Positions 1 through 10,098 of a stretch of DNA of 64,000 nt are shown here, one piece after another. The notes below the pieces were generated by a model. That model searched no databases. It saw only the letters and a program-made list of their open reading frames with translations, and had not been told where the DNA came from. A program made the translations under genes and the position numbers. Numbering within the stretch: the first letter of the stretch is position 1; the number at the start of each line of letters is the position of its first letter. Source of the stretch: Curtobacterium sp. GC_Cur_3 (GTDB lineage: Bacteria > Actinomycetota > Actinomycetes > Actinomycetales > Microbacteriaceae); assembly GCF_026544205.1 (NCBI RefSeq), contig NZ_JALNUI010000015.1:31821-95820 (forward strand), read 5' to 3'.

Positions 1-226
1 GTCATGGTCGTTCCTCGCCTGCATCGGAGCCGGCACCACCCGGCTGAGGAGCCACAGGTTCGTCACGGCACACTGAGATGCTGCTCAGACGAGGGCTTCC
101 CGGCGGCATCCATGTCCAGGATGAGCAGGGCGGACGTGAGCCGCGCGACGCACCGGCACCGAGCCTCCCGATCGCCCGCGCGTAGCGTCGCGAGCACCAT
201 CCGGTCTCTCGACGAGGAGCACACCC

Positions 227-724
227 ATGTCCGACACCACCCCCAGCGACCAGCACCACATCGCCGACCTGATGAACGACGCGAAGGTCGCGATGCTCAC
301 CACGATGACCACGGACGGCAAGCACGTGAGCCGGCCCATGGCCCTGCAGGAGGCCGAGTTCGACGGCGACCTGTGGTTCTTCGCCTACGACGACTCCGCC
401 AAGGCCGAGCAGATCGGCATCCACCCTGGGGTGAACGTGTCGTTCTCGGACACGAAGGGCCACTCGTGGACGTCCCTGGCCGGCCGCGCGACCGTCGTGC
501 ACGACCGCCAGAAGGCCGAGGAGCTGTGGGTCAAGCCGCTGCAGGCCTGGTTCCCGGACGGGCTCGACACGGCGGGCCTGGCACTGATCAAGGTCGAGGC
601 CGACTCCGCCGAGTACTGGGAGGGGCCGAGCAGCACCGTCGCGTACATCGCGAAGACCGCTCGGGCTGCGGTCACGCGGAACCCCGACAAGGACCCGATC
701 GAGAACGGCACCGTCGAGCTCTGA
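227..724 (+). CDS. Pyridoxamine 5'-phosphate oxidase-like general stress protein
   Basis: 165 residues. The order of features, an N-terminal helix followed by a strand reading AMLTTMTTDGKHVSRPMA and later FSDTKGHSWTSLAGRA, is typical of the split-barrel FMN-binding fold of the general stress protein 26 type within the PPOX superfamily. Members bind FMN or F420 and protect against oxidative or nitrosative stress; the substrate cannot be read here. The ATG follows GACGAGGAG with normal spacing. The gene converges on the alcohol dehydrogenase at 805, with a long palindrome in between as likely shared terminator. True PNPOx enzymes are longer, so pyridoxine biosynthesis is unlikely. Confidence 0.85.
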   Translation: MSDTTPSDQHHIADLMNDAKVAMLTTMTTDGKHVSRPMALQEAEFDGDLWFFAYDDSAKAEQIGIHPGVNVSFSDTKGHSWTSLAGRATVVHDRQKAEELWVKPLQAWFPDGLDTAGLALIKVEADSAEYWEGPSSTVAYIAKTARAAVTRNPDKDPIENGTVEL

Positions 725-759
725 CCGACCGGGGCCGGACGACCGGCCCGACCAGGGCT

Positions 760-799
760 GGACGGGAGGCTCGGTGCCAGCTGGCACTGAGCCTCCCGG
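760..799. repeat. Dispersed ~42-bp palindrome, copy 1 (probable bidirectional terminator)
   Basis: Inverted repeat built around GGTGCCAGCTGGCAC with outer arms GGACGGGAGGC and GCCTCCCGG; one mismatch breaks the symmetry. It lies between two convergent gene ends (724 and 805), where it would form a strong hairpin in either transcript. Same family as the copies at 3787, 6049, 15687 and 55466. Confidence 0.8.
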
Positions 800-804
800 T
801 CGTC

Positions 805-1944
<1,140 letters not shown>

Positions 1945-2077
1945 GCTTGCTCCGTTCGTTCGGGTGTCCTCGGCGGGCTGTGCGCCCACCGCCGCCGGAC
2001 GCTACGCGGCGGCGCGCGAGTCCCCTCGGAAGGTCGCGTGACCCGGACAGCGGGGACGGGCACCGGGGCGGCCCACG

Positions 2078-3103
2078 TCAGGGCAGCAGGACCACCTTGC
2101 CGTCGAGCGTCCGCGACTCCGCCAGCTCCATCGCCTGCACGATCTCGGTCAGCGGGAACCGTGCGGCGATCCTCGGCGTGACGACCCCGTCGCGCACGAG
2201 CTCCAGCACCCGCCCGAGGTCCTCCTCGAGGTGCGCGCGGAACCGCTTCGGCGTGCGGCTGTGTCCACTCCACAGGTCGTAGAACACCGCGCGCTGACCG
2301 GGCAGCGCGTTCCAGAACGCGATGCGGCCCACGTGGGACAGGAACGGCGGCCACAGGCTGCCCGTCCCGCTGACCGCATCGATGATGGCGTACGAGACCA
2401 GCACTCCCCCGTGTGCGAGCAGGGACCGAGCCGTCTGCGTCGTGGCACCGCCGATGTTGTCGAAGACGGCGTCGACCCCGGCCGGAGCGAGCGCGCGCAC
2501 CCGGGCCCCGAGCTCGGGGTCGGCGTAGTCCACGGGGTCGACGCCGTCCCGCCGCAGGGCCTCGTGGTGCCGCGGGGACGCCGCGGCGATCACCCGGACG
2601 CCGTGGTGCCGGGCGAGCTGGATGAGCACACCGCCGACGCCGCCGTTCGCCCCGAACACCAGGATCGTCTGCCCCGGACGCACCCGCGCAGCACGGTGGA
2701 GCATCTGCCACGCGGTGACGCCGTTCACGGTGACGGCCTCGGCGTCCTCGGACGAGACGCCGTCCGGCACGAGGACCGAGTCCCGCTCGGCGACGACCGC
2801 GCGTCCGGTCCAGGCGCCCGTCTTCGTGAGGCTCGCCACGCGCCGGCCGGTCATCGCGGGGTCGACGCCCGGCCCGACCGCGGTCACCGTGCCGACGAGG
2901 TCGTACCCGGGCGTGAAGGGGAACGCTGGCTGCATGAAGTAGCGGCCGCGTCGCATCGCGTGTTCGGCGTACGAGATGCCGGTCGCCTCGACGGTGACGA
3001 GCATCTCCCCCGCTCCGGGCGCAGCGACGGGGGTCTCCTCGACCAGCAGCCCGGTCGGCTCGACGATGCCCGGCAGGACGACGTGGGTGGTGGTGTCGTT
3101 CAT
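2078..3103 (-). CDS. Quinone oxidoreductase-like MDR reductase (zinc-free)
   Basis: 341 residues from the ATG at 3103. It has a GroES-like N-terminal part, then FGANGGVGGVLIQLA, the NADP-binding loop of the quinone oxidoreductase/zeta-crystallin branch, and lacks the cysteine-rich zinc lobe of its neighbour at 805. Such enzymes reduce quinones or enones using NADPH in the cytoplasm. It lies 78 bp downstream of a TetR gene on the same strand, so the two are probably co-transcribed from the promoter at 3753-3781 and the regulator likely senses a related electrophile. Confidence 0.85.
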   Translation of the reverse strand: MNDTTTHVVLPGIVEPTGLLVEETPVAAPGAGEMLVTVEATGISYAEHAMRRGRYFMQPAFPFTPGYDLVGTVTAVGPGVDPAMTGRRVASLTKTGAWTGRAVVAERDSVLVPDGVSSEDAEAVTVNGVTAWQMLHRAARVRPGQTILVFGANGGVGGVLIQLARHHGVRVIAAASPRHHEALRRDGVDPVDYADPELGARVRALAPAGVDAVFDNIGGATTQTARSLLAHGGVLVSYAIIDAVSGTGSLWPPFLSHVGRIAFWNALPGQRAVFYDLWSGHSRTPKRFRAHLEEDLGRVLELVRDGVVTPRIAARFPLTEIVQAMELAESRTLDGKVVLLP

Positions 3104-3181
3104 GGTGGTCTCGATTCGTTTGGTTACTGATTGGACAGTCACAACTGCGGACATGAAGGGAAAGGCGAAGAGAGGGGCGCG

Positions 3182-3745
3182 TCAGCGGTGCCGGATGCCG
3201 GCCGTGATCGACTGCGCCCACGAGGCGCCGACGGCCGACAGGTCCGTCTGCACGATGAGGTGGCACAGCTGCCCGTACGCGACGAAGCGCTGGACGTCGG
3301 CGGGCGCCGCACCCGAGGCCCGCTCCACGGCACGGACGACCTCGCCGAGTCCGCTGCGCACGGCGTCGCGGATCTCGGGCACGCTGCTCGCGCTCTGCGC
3401 GTGCGCCTGCATCATGATGAGGTCGCGGTCCTCGACGAGCGCGATGTACGCGTTGGTCATCGATGCCAGTCGAGCCGTCGGGTCGGACTCCTCGCTGGAC
3501 TCACCGGCTTCGGCGAGCGCCTCGGCGACGCGTTCGTAGGTGTCCTCGACGGCGGCGACGAACACCCCGAGCTTGCCGGGGAAGAGTCGGAAGACGTAGG
3601 CCGGCGAGACGCCTGCCTCCGCTGCGACGTCCGCGACCGGGGTGGCGTGGTAGCCCTTCTCCGAGAAGACCCGGACGGCAGCCGCGGTGATCCGGGCGCG
3701 CTGGGCCTCGGCGGTGGAGCGGGGGCTGGTTCCGGTGGCGGGCAT
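3182..3745 (-). CDS. TetR/AcrR family transcriptional regulator
   Basis: 187 residues from the ATG at 3745. The N-terminal HTH reads ITAAAVRVFSEKGYHATPVADVA followed by EAGVSPAYVFRLFPGKLGVF, a textbook TetR DNA-binding domain; the remainder is the ligand-binding and dimer domain. It is the first gene of a unit with the MDR reductase at 2078. The start codon lies at or next to the predicted transcription start, so the mRNA may be leaderless. Autoregulation is inferred from the position of the promoter. Confidence 0.85.
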   Translation of the reverse strand: MPATGTSPRSTAEAQRARITAAAVRVFSEKGYHATPVADVAAEAGVSPAYVFRLFPGKLGVFVAAVEDTYERVAEALAEAGESSEESDPTARLASMTNAYIALVEDRDLIMMQAHAQSASSVPEIRDAVRSGLGEVVRAVERASGAAPADVQRFVAYGQLCHLIVQTDLSAVGASWAQSITAGIRHR

Positions 3746-3752
3746 GTGACTG

Positions 3753-3781
3753 ATCAAACACTTACAAGCGGCTCCTGTCAA
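3753..3781 (-). promoter_or_regulatory. Consensus-like promoter of the TetR-MDR unit
   Basis: On the minus strand a perfect -35 TTGACA (3781-3776) is followed by a 17-bp spacer and a -10 TTTGAT (3758-3753). The expected start point is about 3746, one base before the ATG of the TetR gene, which suggests a leaderless transcript. Confidence 0.6.
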
Positions 3782-3786
3782 GAGCC

Positions 3787-3828
3787 GGACGGGAGGCGCT
3801 GTGCCCGCTGGCACCGAGCCTCCCGTCC
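3787..3828. repeat. Dispersed ~42-bp palindrome, copy 2 (diverged centre)
   Basis: Outer arms GGACGGGAGGC and GCCTCCCGTCC are intact, while the centre has diverged to GCTGTGCCCGCTGGCACC. It lies just 5' of the TetR promoter and just past the stop of the MOSC gene at 3838, so it probably terminates the latter's minus-strand transcript. Confidence 0.75.
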
Positions 3829-3837
3829 GTCAGGGGG

Positions 3838-4398
3838 TCAGACCGGCTGCAGCGGGGTCAGCGCGCCCTCGGGGAGCTCGACGCGGATCGCGTCGCCCTG
3901 CCGGACGACACCGCCCGACACCACGACGCTCATCACCCCGCCCTTGCGCTCGACGACGCCGTCGTCGGTCTTGCCCAGGACCTCGCGGAGGAGCCCGGGT
4001 TCGAAGCCGTTGATCTGCTGGCACGGGTTGCGCAGGCCGGTGACGCGGACGCAGGCGTCGTCGCCGAGGTGCAGCAGGGTCCCCTCCGGCAGGTCGAGCA
4101 GGTCGATGCCGCGCGTGGTGACGTTCTCGCCGAGCTCCCCCGGCGCGACCGCGTAGCCGGCCTCGGCGACCTCGTCGAACAGCTCGGCGTGGATCAGGTG
4201 CACCTGGCGGAGGTTCGGCTGCGACGGGTCCCGCGCCACCCGTGAGCGGTGCTGCACGGTGGTGCCGGCGTGGGCGTCACCCTCGACACCCCAGCCCTCG
4301 ACGAGGGTGAGCTCCTGCACGACCGGCTTGCTGAACCGGTGGTCGCTGTCCCTGCTCACCGCGACCACGCGCGGCCTGTCCTCGTGTTCAGCGTTCAT
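3838..4398 (-). CDS. MOSC domain-containing protein
   Basis: 186 residues from the ATG at 4398. It contains GDAHAGTTVQHRSR and VRVTGLRNPCQQINGF, the latter holding the conserved cysteine of MOSC (molybdenum cofactor sulfurase C-terminal) domains of the YiiM type. Members bind molybdenum cofactor and often reduce N-hydroxylated compounds or transfer sulfur. It stands alone without an N-terminal MOSC partner or ferredoxin domain. It diverges from the PLD-like gene at 4457 with 58 bp between the starts, so the promoters must overlap. Confidence 0.85.
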   Translation of the reverse strand: MNAEHEDRPRVVAVSRDSDHRFSKPVVQELTLVEGWGVEGDAHAGTTVQHRSRVARDPSQPNLRQVHLIHAELFDEVAEAGYAVAPGELGENVTTRGIDLLDLPEGTLLHLGDDACVRVTGLRNPCQQINGFEPGLLREVLGKTDDGVVERKGGVMSVVVSGGVVRQGDAIRVELPEGALTPLQPV

Positions 4399-4456
4399 GG
4401 GGCGATTCTCGCGCACACCCGGGGCGAACGGCGAGGGCTCCCCGTAGTGTTCGATC

Positions 4457-6034
4457 GTGCCCACCGACCCACGTCACTGGTTCCTGTCCCGCGACGAGCG
4501 CGGCAACACCGCCACCGAGGTGCATGCCGGCGCCGGTGACACCCCCGCCTGGTCCGAGGGCAACCTCGTCCGCCCGCTCGTGCACGGGGCGCCGTACTTC
4601 GAGCGCATCCACGCCGAGCTGACCGCGCTCGGGCCCGGCGACCGCGTGTGGTTCACCGACTGGCGCGGTGACGCCGACGAACGCCTGCTGCCCGACGGCC
4701 CCACGATCGGCGACCTGCTGGCCGACCGGGCGCGCGCAGGGGTGGAGGTCCGCGGGCTGATCTGGCGCTCCCACGGCGAGCGCATCTCGGCGTCGCTCAG
4801 CTCCCGGGCGAACGAACTGCTGGGGCGGAAGATCAACGACGCCGGTGGCGAGGTCCTCCTCGACCAGCGCGTCCGCGTGTTCGGCTCCCACCACCAGAAG
4901 TTCTTCGTCATCCAGCACCGTGACGACCCCGCGCGGGACGTCGCCTACGTCGGCGGCATCGACCTCTGCCACAGCCGCCGTGACGACGCGGCGCACGAGG
5001 GCGACCCGCAGCCGATCTCGATCGACTCCCGCTACGGCAAGCAGCCCGCGTGGCACGACGCCTCGATGGAGCTCCGTGGCCCGGTCGTCGCCGACGTCCT
5101 CGCCGTGTTCGCCGAGCGGTGGGACGACCCGCACCCGCTCGACCGCAGCCTGCCGTACCGGATGCTCCTGCAGCGCCTCGTCCGGATGCCGCGCCGCCCC
5201 GAGCCGCTGCCCGAGCGCACGCCCGCGCCACCGCCCGCCGGTGACCACGCGGTGCAGCTCCTCCGCACCTACGGCGTGAAGCGCCCGCCGTTCCCGTTCG
5301 CGCCGCAGGGTGAGCGGAGCATCGCGCGGGCCTACGGCAAGGCCTTCCGCACGGCCCAGCACCTCATCTCCATCGAGGACCAGTACCTCTGGTCACGCGA
5401 GGTCGCGACCGGCATCGCCGAGGCACTCGAGCGGAACCCCGAGCTCCGCGTGGTCATCCTCGTGCCCCGGTACCCGAACTCCGACGGGGTGCTCGGCGGG
5501 CCCCCGAGCCGCCTCGGGCAGATCGACGCGATCACGACCCTCCGCCGCACAGCACCCGACCGCGTGGGCGTCTTCGACCTGGAGCACGAGTCCGGCCGCC
5601 CGATCTACATCCACGCGAAGGTCTGCATCGTCGACGACACCTGGTTCACGATCGGGTCGGACAACTTCAACCGGCGCTCCTGGACGTCCGACAGCGAGCT
5701 CACCTGCGCCGTGGTCGACGGGTCCGAGGGGGACGGGTCACTCGCACGGGACCTCCGGCACGAGCTCTGGGCCGAGCACCTCGCGACGACACCGGACGAC
5801 CCGCGGCTGGACGGCTCGGGCGCCGAGCTCCTCGCGCTCTGGCGGTCCCACGCCCGGGCGCTCGACCACTGGTACGAGGACGGCCAGCCCGGCCCACGTC
5901 CCCCCGGTCGCATCCGGCAGCACCAGCCGGAGCCGGTGTCCGCGCTGCAGCGTCTGTGGGCAGCCCCGGCGGCACGGCTCGCGGTGGACCCGGACGGTCG
6001 GCCGCGCGCGCTGCGGGGCACGACGCAGTTCTGA
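4457..6034 (+). CDS. Phospholipase D-like domain protein
   Basis: 525 residues from a GTG at 4457. Two PLD half-sites are visible. The second is complete (HAKVCIVDD, then GSDNFNRRSW). The first reads HHQKFFVIQ, so the usual Asp of HxKxxxxD is Gln (about residue 153). There is no signal peptide. Families of this shape act on phosphodiesters such as phospholipids or cardiolipin, but substrate and location cannot be read. The altered first motif could mean altered catalysis, although the HxK pair itself is kept. Confidence 0.8.
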   Translation: MPTDPRHWFLSRDERGNTATEVHAGAGDTPAWSEGNLVRPLVHGAPYFERIHAELTALGPGDRVWFTDWRGDADERLLPDGPTIGDLLADRARAGVEVRGLIWRSHGERISASLSSRANELLGRKINDAGGEVLLDQRVRVFGSHHQKFFVIQHRDDPARDVAYVGGIDLCHSRRDDAAHEGDPQPISIDSRYGKQPAWHDASMELRGPVVADVLAVFAERWDDPHPLDRSLPYRMLLQRLVRMPRRPEPLPERTPAPPPAGDHAVQLLRTYGVKRPPFPFAPQGERSIARAYGKAFRTAQHLISIEDQYLWSREVATGIAEALERNPELRVVILVPRYPNSDGVLGGPPSRLGQIDAITTLRRTAPDRVGVFDLEHESGRPIYIHAKVCIVDDTWFTIGSDNFNRRSWTSDSELTCAVVDGSEGDGSLARDLRHELWAEHLATTPDDPRLDGSGAELLALWRSHARALDHWYEDGQPGPRPPGRIRQHQPEPVSALQRLWAAPAARLAVDPDGRPRALRGTTQF

Positions 6035-6048
6035 CGCGACCCCGGACC

Positions 6049-6090
6049 GGACGGGAGGCTCGGTGCCAGCTGGCACCGAGCCTCCCGTCC
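6049..6090. repeat. Dispersed 42-bp palindrome, copy 3 (perfect)
   Basis: A perfect 42-bp palindrome centred on GGTGCCAGCTGGCACC with arms GGACGGGAGGCTC and GAGCCTCCCGTCC. It lies 14 bp after the PLD-like stop, before the convergent DHA2 transporter. It is the best type copy of the family and has no separate loop, so an RNA copy would fold into a stem of about 19 bp. Confidence 0.85.
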
Positions 6091-6294
6091 GTCTCGGTCT
6101 GACCCCGGAACCCGCGGGTCCGCCGCCGGCCCGTTCCCGAATCGCGTCGTGACGGATCTGGTCGGCCCACCCCGAGATCCGCGAACCGGATCCGTCACGC
6201 CACAGAACGAGAACCGTCGTCCCCTGCACAGACCGTCGCTGTGGCCCCAACCCGCAGGCCGGGCGCCCGCGGAACGAGGACCGCCATCCGGTGC

Positions 6295-7767
6295 TCAGAC
6301 CGTCGCTTCGGTCCCTCGCGCCTTGCCGACGACCACGTCGACGATCCCGGCGACCAGCGCCGCGGCGACGAAGCCGAGCGAGACGCCGAGCCCGAGCGGC
6401 AGGCCCTTCGCGTAGTCACCGTTCGAGTTCGCCAGGATCGAGTAGAAGACGCTGCCGACCGCAGCGATCCCCACTGCGGACCCGACCCGAGCGCCGACCT
6501 GGATGAGGCCGCCCGCGGAGCCGCCCTGTTCGACGGGCACCTCGGAGAGCGTGAGGGTCTGGTTCGGGGAGATGGTGAGGCCGGAACCGATGCCGGCGAC
6601 GAGCAGCGGCAGGACGAGCCACCAGCCGAGGTCGGAGCGGTAGTGGTTCGCGACCACCCAGATGACCGCACCGAGCCCGAGGAGCACGAGGATCGTCCCG
6701 ATGACGATGAGCTGCCGGCCGAAGCGGTGCACGATCCGGCCGCCGATGGTCGAGGCGATGCCCGAACCGATCGCGAACGGCACCGACGACAGCCCGGCCA
6801 TCAGCGCCGAGTAGTGCAGGCCCGACTGCAGCGCGAGCGTCAGGACGAAGAACAGCGGGGTGAAGCCGGCGAAGTAGAGGGTGGCCAGGCCGACGCCGAG
6901 GGAGAACGACCGACGGCGGAACAGCTTCAGGTCGATCAGGGGCTCCTTCGTCCGCTCGTAGCGTCGCTCCCACAGCACGAACAGCGCGCCGAGCACGACG
7001 GCGACGACCACGAGCCACCACTTCGTGTTCCCCTTCCACTCCGAGGACTGCACGAACGGCAGGAGCAGTGCGACCACCGCGGCGCCGAGCAGCACGATGC
7101 CGACCGGGTCGAAGTCGTGCTTCCGACCCCGCTCGGTGCTGGTCATGCCCGGCAGGTAGCGGAAGGCCAGGAGGATCGTGACGATGCCGACGGGCAGGTT
7201 CACGAAGAAGACGAAGCGCCAGCCGTTCTCGGTGCCGAACGCCGTGATGAGCAGGCCGCCGATTAGCGGACCGATCGCGGTCGCGATGCCCACCGTCGCA
7301 CCGAAGAGCCCGAAGGCGGTGCCCCGCTCCTTGCCGCGGAAGAGCTGCTGGATGAGCGCGGTGACCTGCGGGGTGAGCAGACCGCCCGCGAGCCCCTGCA
7401 CCAGGCGGGCGATCACCAGGACGATGCCGTTCGGCGCGAACCCGCACAGGGCACTCGCCACGGTGAAGAGCCCGACCCCGATGACGAACATCCGGCGGCG
7501 GCCCGTGGCGTCACCGAGCCGCCCTCCGGGCACGAGCAGCAGCCCGAAGGACAGGGCGTACCCGGACAGGATCCACTGGACGGCCTCGGGCGAGGTCCCG
7601 GGGAGCCCGGTCGAGATGGACTGCAGCGCGACGTTGACGATCGAGACGTCGAGGAGCACGATCCCGCCGCCGAGCAGGCAGATGACGAGTGCTTTCCAGC
7701 GGTTCGGATCCGGCTGGTCGGAGGGAGCCACGTCGGACTCAGGAGTTGTGCGATCTTCAGCTGTCAT
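6295..7767 (-). CDS. DHA2-type (14-helix) MFS drug transporter
   Basis: 490 residues with regularly spaced hydrophobic segments consistent with 14 transmembrane helices. It carries family loops LSFGLLLVPGGRLGDATGRRR (helix 2-3 loop) and LVQGLAGGLLTPQ. These are features of EmrB/QacA-type proton-driven exporters of drugs or toxic compounds in the inner membrane. The ATG at 7767 fits; 44 bp separate it from the SDR gene upstream on the same strand, so they may be one transcript. No regulator is adjacent. Confidence 0.88.
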   Translation of the reverse strand: MTAEDRTTPESDVAPSDQPDPNRWKALVICLLGGGIVLLDVSIVNVALQSISTGLPGTSPEAVQWILSGYALSFGLLLVPGGRLGDATGRRRMFVIGVGLFTVASALCGFAPNGIVLVIARLVQGLAGGLLTPQVTALIQQLFRGKERGTAFGLFGATVGIATAIGPLIGGLLITAFGTENGWRFVFFVNLPVGIVTILLAFRYLPGMTSTERGRKHDFDPVGIVLLGAAVVALLLPFVQSSEWKGNTKWWLVVVAVVLGALFVLWERRYERTKEPLIDLKLFRRRSFSLGVGLATLYFAGFTPLFFVLTLALQSGLHYSALMAGLSSVPFAIGSGIASTIGGRIVHRFGRQLIVIGTILVLLGLGAVIWVVANHYRSDLGWWLVLPLLVAGIGSGLTISPNQTLTLSEVPVEQGGSAGGLIQVGARVGSAVGIAAVGSVFYSILANSNGDYAKGLPLGLGVSLGFVAAALVAGIVDVVVGKARGTEATV

Positions 7768-7811
7768 GACGACCCCACGCTAGGCTCGCGAACCTGCCCG
7801 TGGCACCGGGA

Positions 7812-9278
7812 TCACCAGGCGCTGGGTTGGTAGTCCTTCAGGAACACGCCGAACAGGTCCTCACCCGCTTCTCCGCGCACGATCGGGTCGTACACGCGCG
7901 CCGCTCCGTCGACCAGGTCGAGCGGAGCGTGGAAGCCCTCCTCCGCCAGTCGCACCTTCGTCGGGTGCGGCCGCTCGTCGGTGATCCAGCCCGTGTCGAC
8001 GCTCGTCATGAGGATCCGGTCCGTCTCGAACATCTCCTGCGCACTCGTCCGCGTCAGCATGTTGACCGCGGCCTTCGCCATGTTCGTGTGCGGGTGCCCC
8101 GGCCCCTTGTACGCACGGCCGAAGACCCCTTCCATCGCGCTCACGTTCACCACGTAGGTCCGGCGTGCGCCACTCGCTGCCATCGCCGCGCGGAGCTTCG
8201 AGATCAGGATGAACGGCGCCGTCGTGTTGGCGAGCTGCACCTCGAGCATCTCGAGCGGGTCCACCTCGTCGACCTGCTGCGTCCAGGAGTTCACGTCGTG
8301 CAGGTCCGGGACCAGACCGCCGGCGTCGATCGCGGTTCCTCCGGCCAGTCGTTCGAGCGAGCTCGACCCCGGGGCCATCGCCTGCTCGGTGAGCTCCTCC
8401 GCCCGAGCAGCAGCGGCCGCGAGCACGGGGTGCGCCGTGACCGAGCGCGCCAGAGCCAGCGGGTGCTGGTCGTTCGTGTGGCCGAACGTCACCAGCTCGG
8501 GCAGTGGCCCGTCCGGCAGAGGTGCGAGTTCGGCGTCGGCGAGCGGCTGGTACGCCCCCGGCGACCGGCGCACGGTCTGCGTGGCGTTGTTCACCAGGAT
8601 GTCGAGGGGTCCCGACGCGGCGACGTCCTCCGCGAGCCCGATGACCTGGGCGGGGTCGCGCAGGTCGATGCCGACGACCTTCAGGCGCGACATCCAGTCG
8701 GCGGAGTCGGGCAGGCTCGCGAACCGGCGAACGGCGTCGCGCGGGAACCGGGTCGTGATGGTGGTGTGGGCGCCGTCGCGCAGCAGCCGGAGCGCGATGT
8801 ACATGCCGATCTTCGCGCGGCCGCCGGTGAGCAGGGCGCGCTTGCCCGTCAGGTCGGTCCGGGCGTCGCGCTTGGCGTGGCTCATCGCCGCGCACGCCGG
8901 GCACAGCTGGTGGTAGAACGCGTCGACGACCGTGTACTGCTGCTTGCACATGTAGCAGGGGCGCGCCTTCAGCAGGGTGCCGGCGGTGACCGCTGCCGTC
9001 GAGGTGCTGATCGGGACGCCGCGGGTCTCGTCGTCGATCCGGTCGGCGGCGCCGGTCGCGGTCGCGGCGATGACCCGTCGATCGGCCTCGGCGATGACCG
9101 CACGCTTCTCCAGACGGTGCGCGCGCTTCACGGCCTTGAACATCTTCGCCGTCGCCTGCCGCACGCGGACGAAGTCGGGGTGCGCCTCGTCGATCTCGGT
9201 CAACTGCTCCAGGACCCGGAGCGTGACGGCGAGGTCCTCGGGAGGGATGCTGCTGGGGTCGAGGGGCTCGGAGGTCAC
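7812..9278 (-). CDS. SDR-family protein with N-terminal zinc-ribbon-like region
   Basis: 488 residues; GTG at 9278 chosen because MTSEPLDPSSIPPEDL is the natural start. Residues 1-100 are helical and charged, followed by CYMC and CPAC pairs about 17 apart (a likely zinc ribbon). A Rossmann domain follows (LLTGGRAKIGMYIALRLL, DILVNNAT). Where classical SDRs have YxxxK, this protein has TNMAK, so the catalytic Tyr appears to be Thr. A conventional dehydrogenase role is therefore doubtful, and cofactor binding or a regulatory role is possible. It is probably co-transcribed with the DHA2 transporter. Confidence 0.8.
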   Translation of the reverse strand: MTSEPLDPSSIPPEDLAVTLRVLEQLTEIDEAHPDFVRVRQATAKMFKAVKRAHRLEKRAVIAEADRRVIAATATGAADRIDDETRGVPISTSTAAVTAGTLLKARPCYMCKQQYTVVDAFYHQLCPACAAMSHAKRDARTDLTGKRALLTGGRAKIGMYIALRLLRDGAHTTITTRFPRDAVRRFASLPDSADWMSRLKVVGIDLRDPAQVIGLAEDVAASGPLDILVNNATQTVRRSPGAYQPLADAELAPLPDGPLPELVTFGHTNDQHPLALARSVTAHPVLAAAAARAEELTEQAMAPGSSSLERLAGGTAIDAGGLVPDLHDVNSWTQQVDEVDPLEMLEVQLANTTAPFILISKLRAAMAASGARRTYVVNVSAMEGVFGRAYKGPGHPHTNMAKAAVNMLTRTSAQEMFETDRILMTSVDTGWITDERPHPTKVRLAEEGFHAPLDLVDGAARVYDPIVRGEAGEDLFGVFLKDYQPSAW

Positions 9279-9427
9279 ACGAGATTCTACGGTCCCGCAA
9301 AGCCGCGTACTGAGCCCCACCGCCACACCCTCGTTCTGGGGGCCGGTGAAGTGGATGAAGCCCGTGTCCGCACTTCGGGGGACCGGTACGTTCAGGGCAT
9401 TCCGCGAACCCGACCCGAACGGAACCC

Positions 9428-9976
9428 ATGCTCAAGATCGTCAACGGCACCATCGCCGGGGCCGCCGGCATCGCCCTGCTCCTGGGAGGCGCGAGCACCT
9501 TCGCCCTCTGGAACGCCGACGCCACGACCCAGCCCTCGACCGTCAGCTCGGGCACGCTCGCCCTGTCCGCGAACTCCGACGGTGCCTGGACGGACATCAC
9601 GAACGGCCGCTCCGACGTGGTCGACATCGCGAGGGTGCGCATGGTGCCGGGCAACACGTACCAGTTCCACCAGACGCTGAACGTGACCGCGACCGGGGAC
9701 GACCTCTCCGCCGACCTGTCCTGGACGCCGCAGAGCATCACCGGCGACGCCGACCTCATCGCGGCCTCGACGCAGTCGCTCGGCGTCTCGTCGACGAGCT
9801 CGTCGCTGGCCCCTGCCGGCCGGACCAGCTGGACCGTGAAGCCCACGGCGGGGACCTCGGTGCTCGACGTGACCTACACGATCGGTCTCTCGTCGGACGT
9901 GACGACCGGCAAGGCGCAGACGATCGACCTGAGCGGGCTGACGTTCACGCTGACGCAGAACCCGATCGAGGACTGA
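9428..9976 (+). CDS. Exported protein with SipW/alternate-type signal peptide
   Basis: 182 residues. The N-terminus MLKIVNGTIAGAAGIALLLGG, then STFALWNADAT, matches the alternate-type signal peptide of actinobacterial SipW-dependent exported proteins, where the W-x-D/S motif follows the hydrophobic core. The rest is Ser/Thr-rich and beta-like (TISGLS-type strands), recalling TasA/CalY-like surface proteins. No dedicated SipW signal peptidase gene lies in the window. It probably forms surface or matrix fibres, but that is inferred from the leader class only. Confidence 0.75.
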   Translation: MLKIVNGTIAGAAGIALLLGGASTFALWNADATTQPSTVSSGTLALSANSDGAWTDITNGRSDVVDIARVRMVPGNTYQFHQTLNVTATGDDLSADLSWTPQSITGDADLIAASTQSLGVSSTSSSLAPAGRTSWTVKPTAGTSVLDVTYTIGLSSDVTTGKAQTIDLSGLTFTLTQNPIED

Positions 9977-10098
9977 CCGCGGCGGCTTCGACCTCGCTTT
10001 GGTCGACAACGCCCGGCGTGCTGATGTTGCGTATGTCACCGGTACGGGGCAGGCTGAGACGCATCCGGCGAGGGGCGCCGGCAGGAGAGGAGAGGACG

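Noticed and set aside
1..5. Possible ATG start of a minus-strand gene running off the window
   Set aside because: CAT at 3-5 with GAGGAACG upstream on the minus strand is suggestive, but only a codon and a half are visible.
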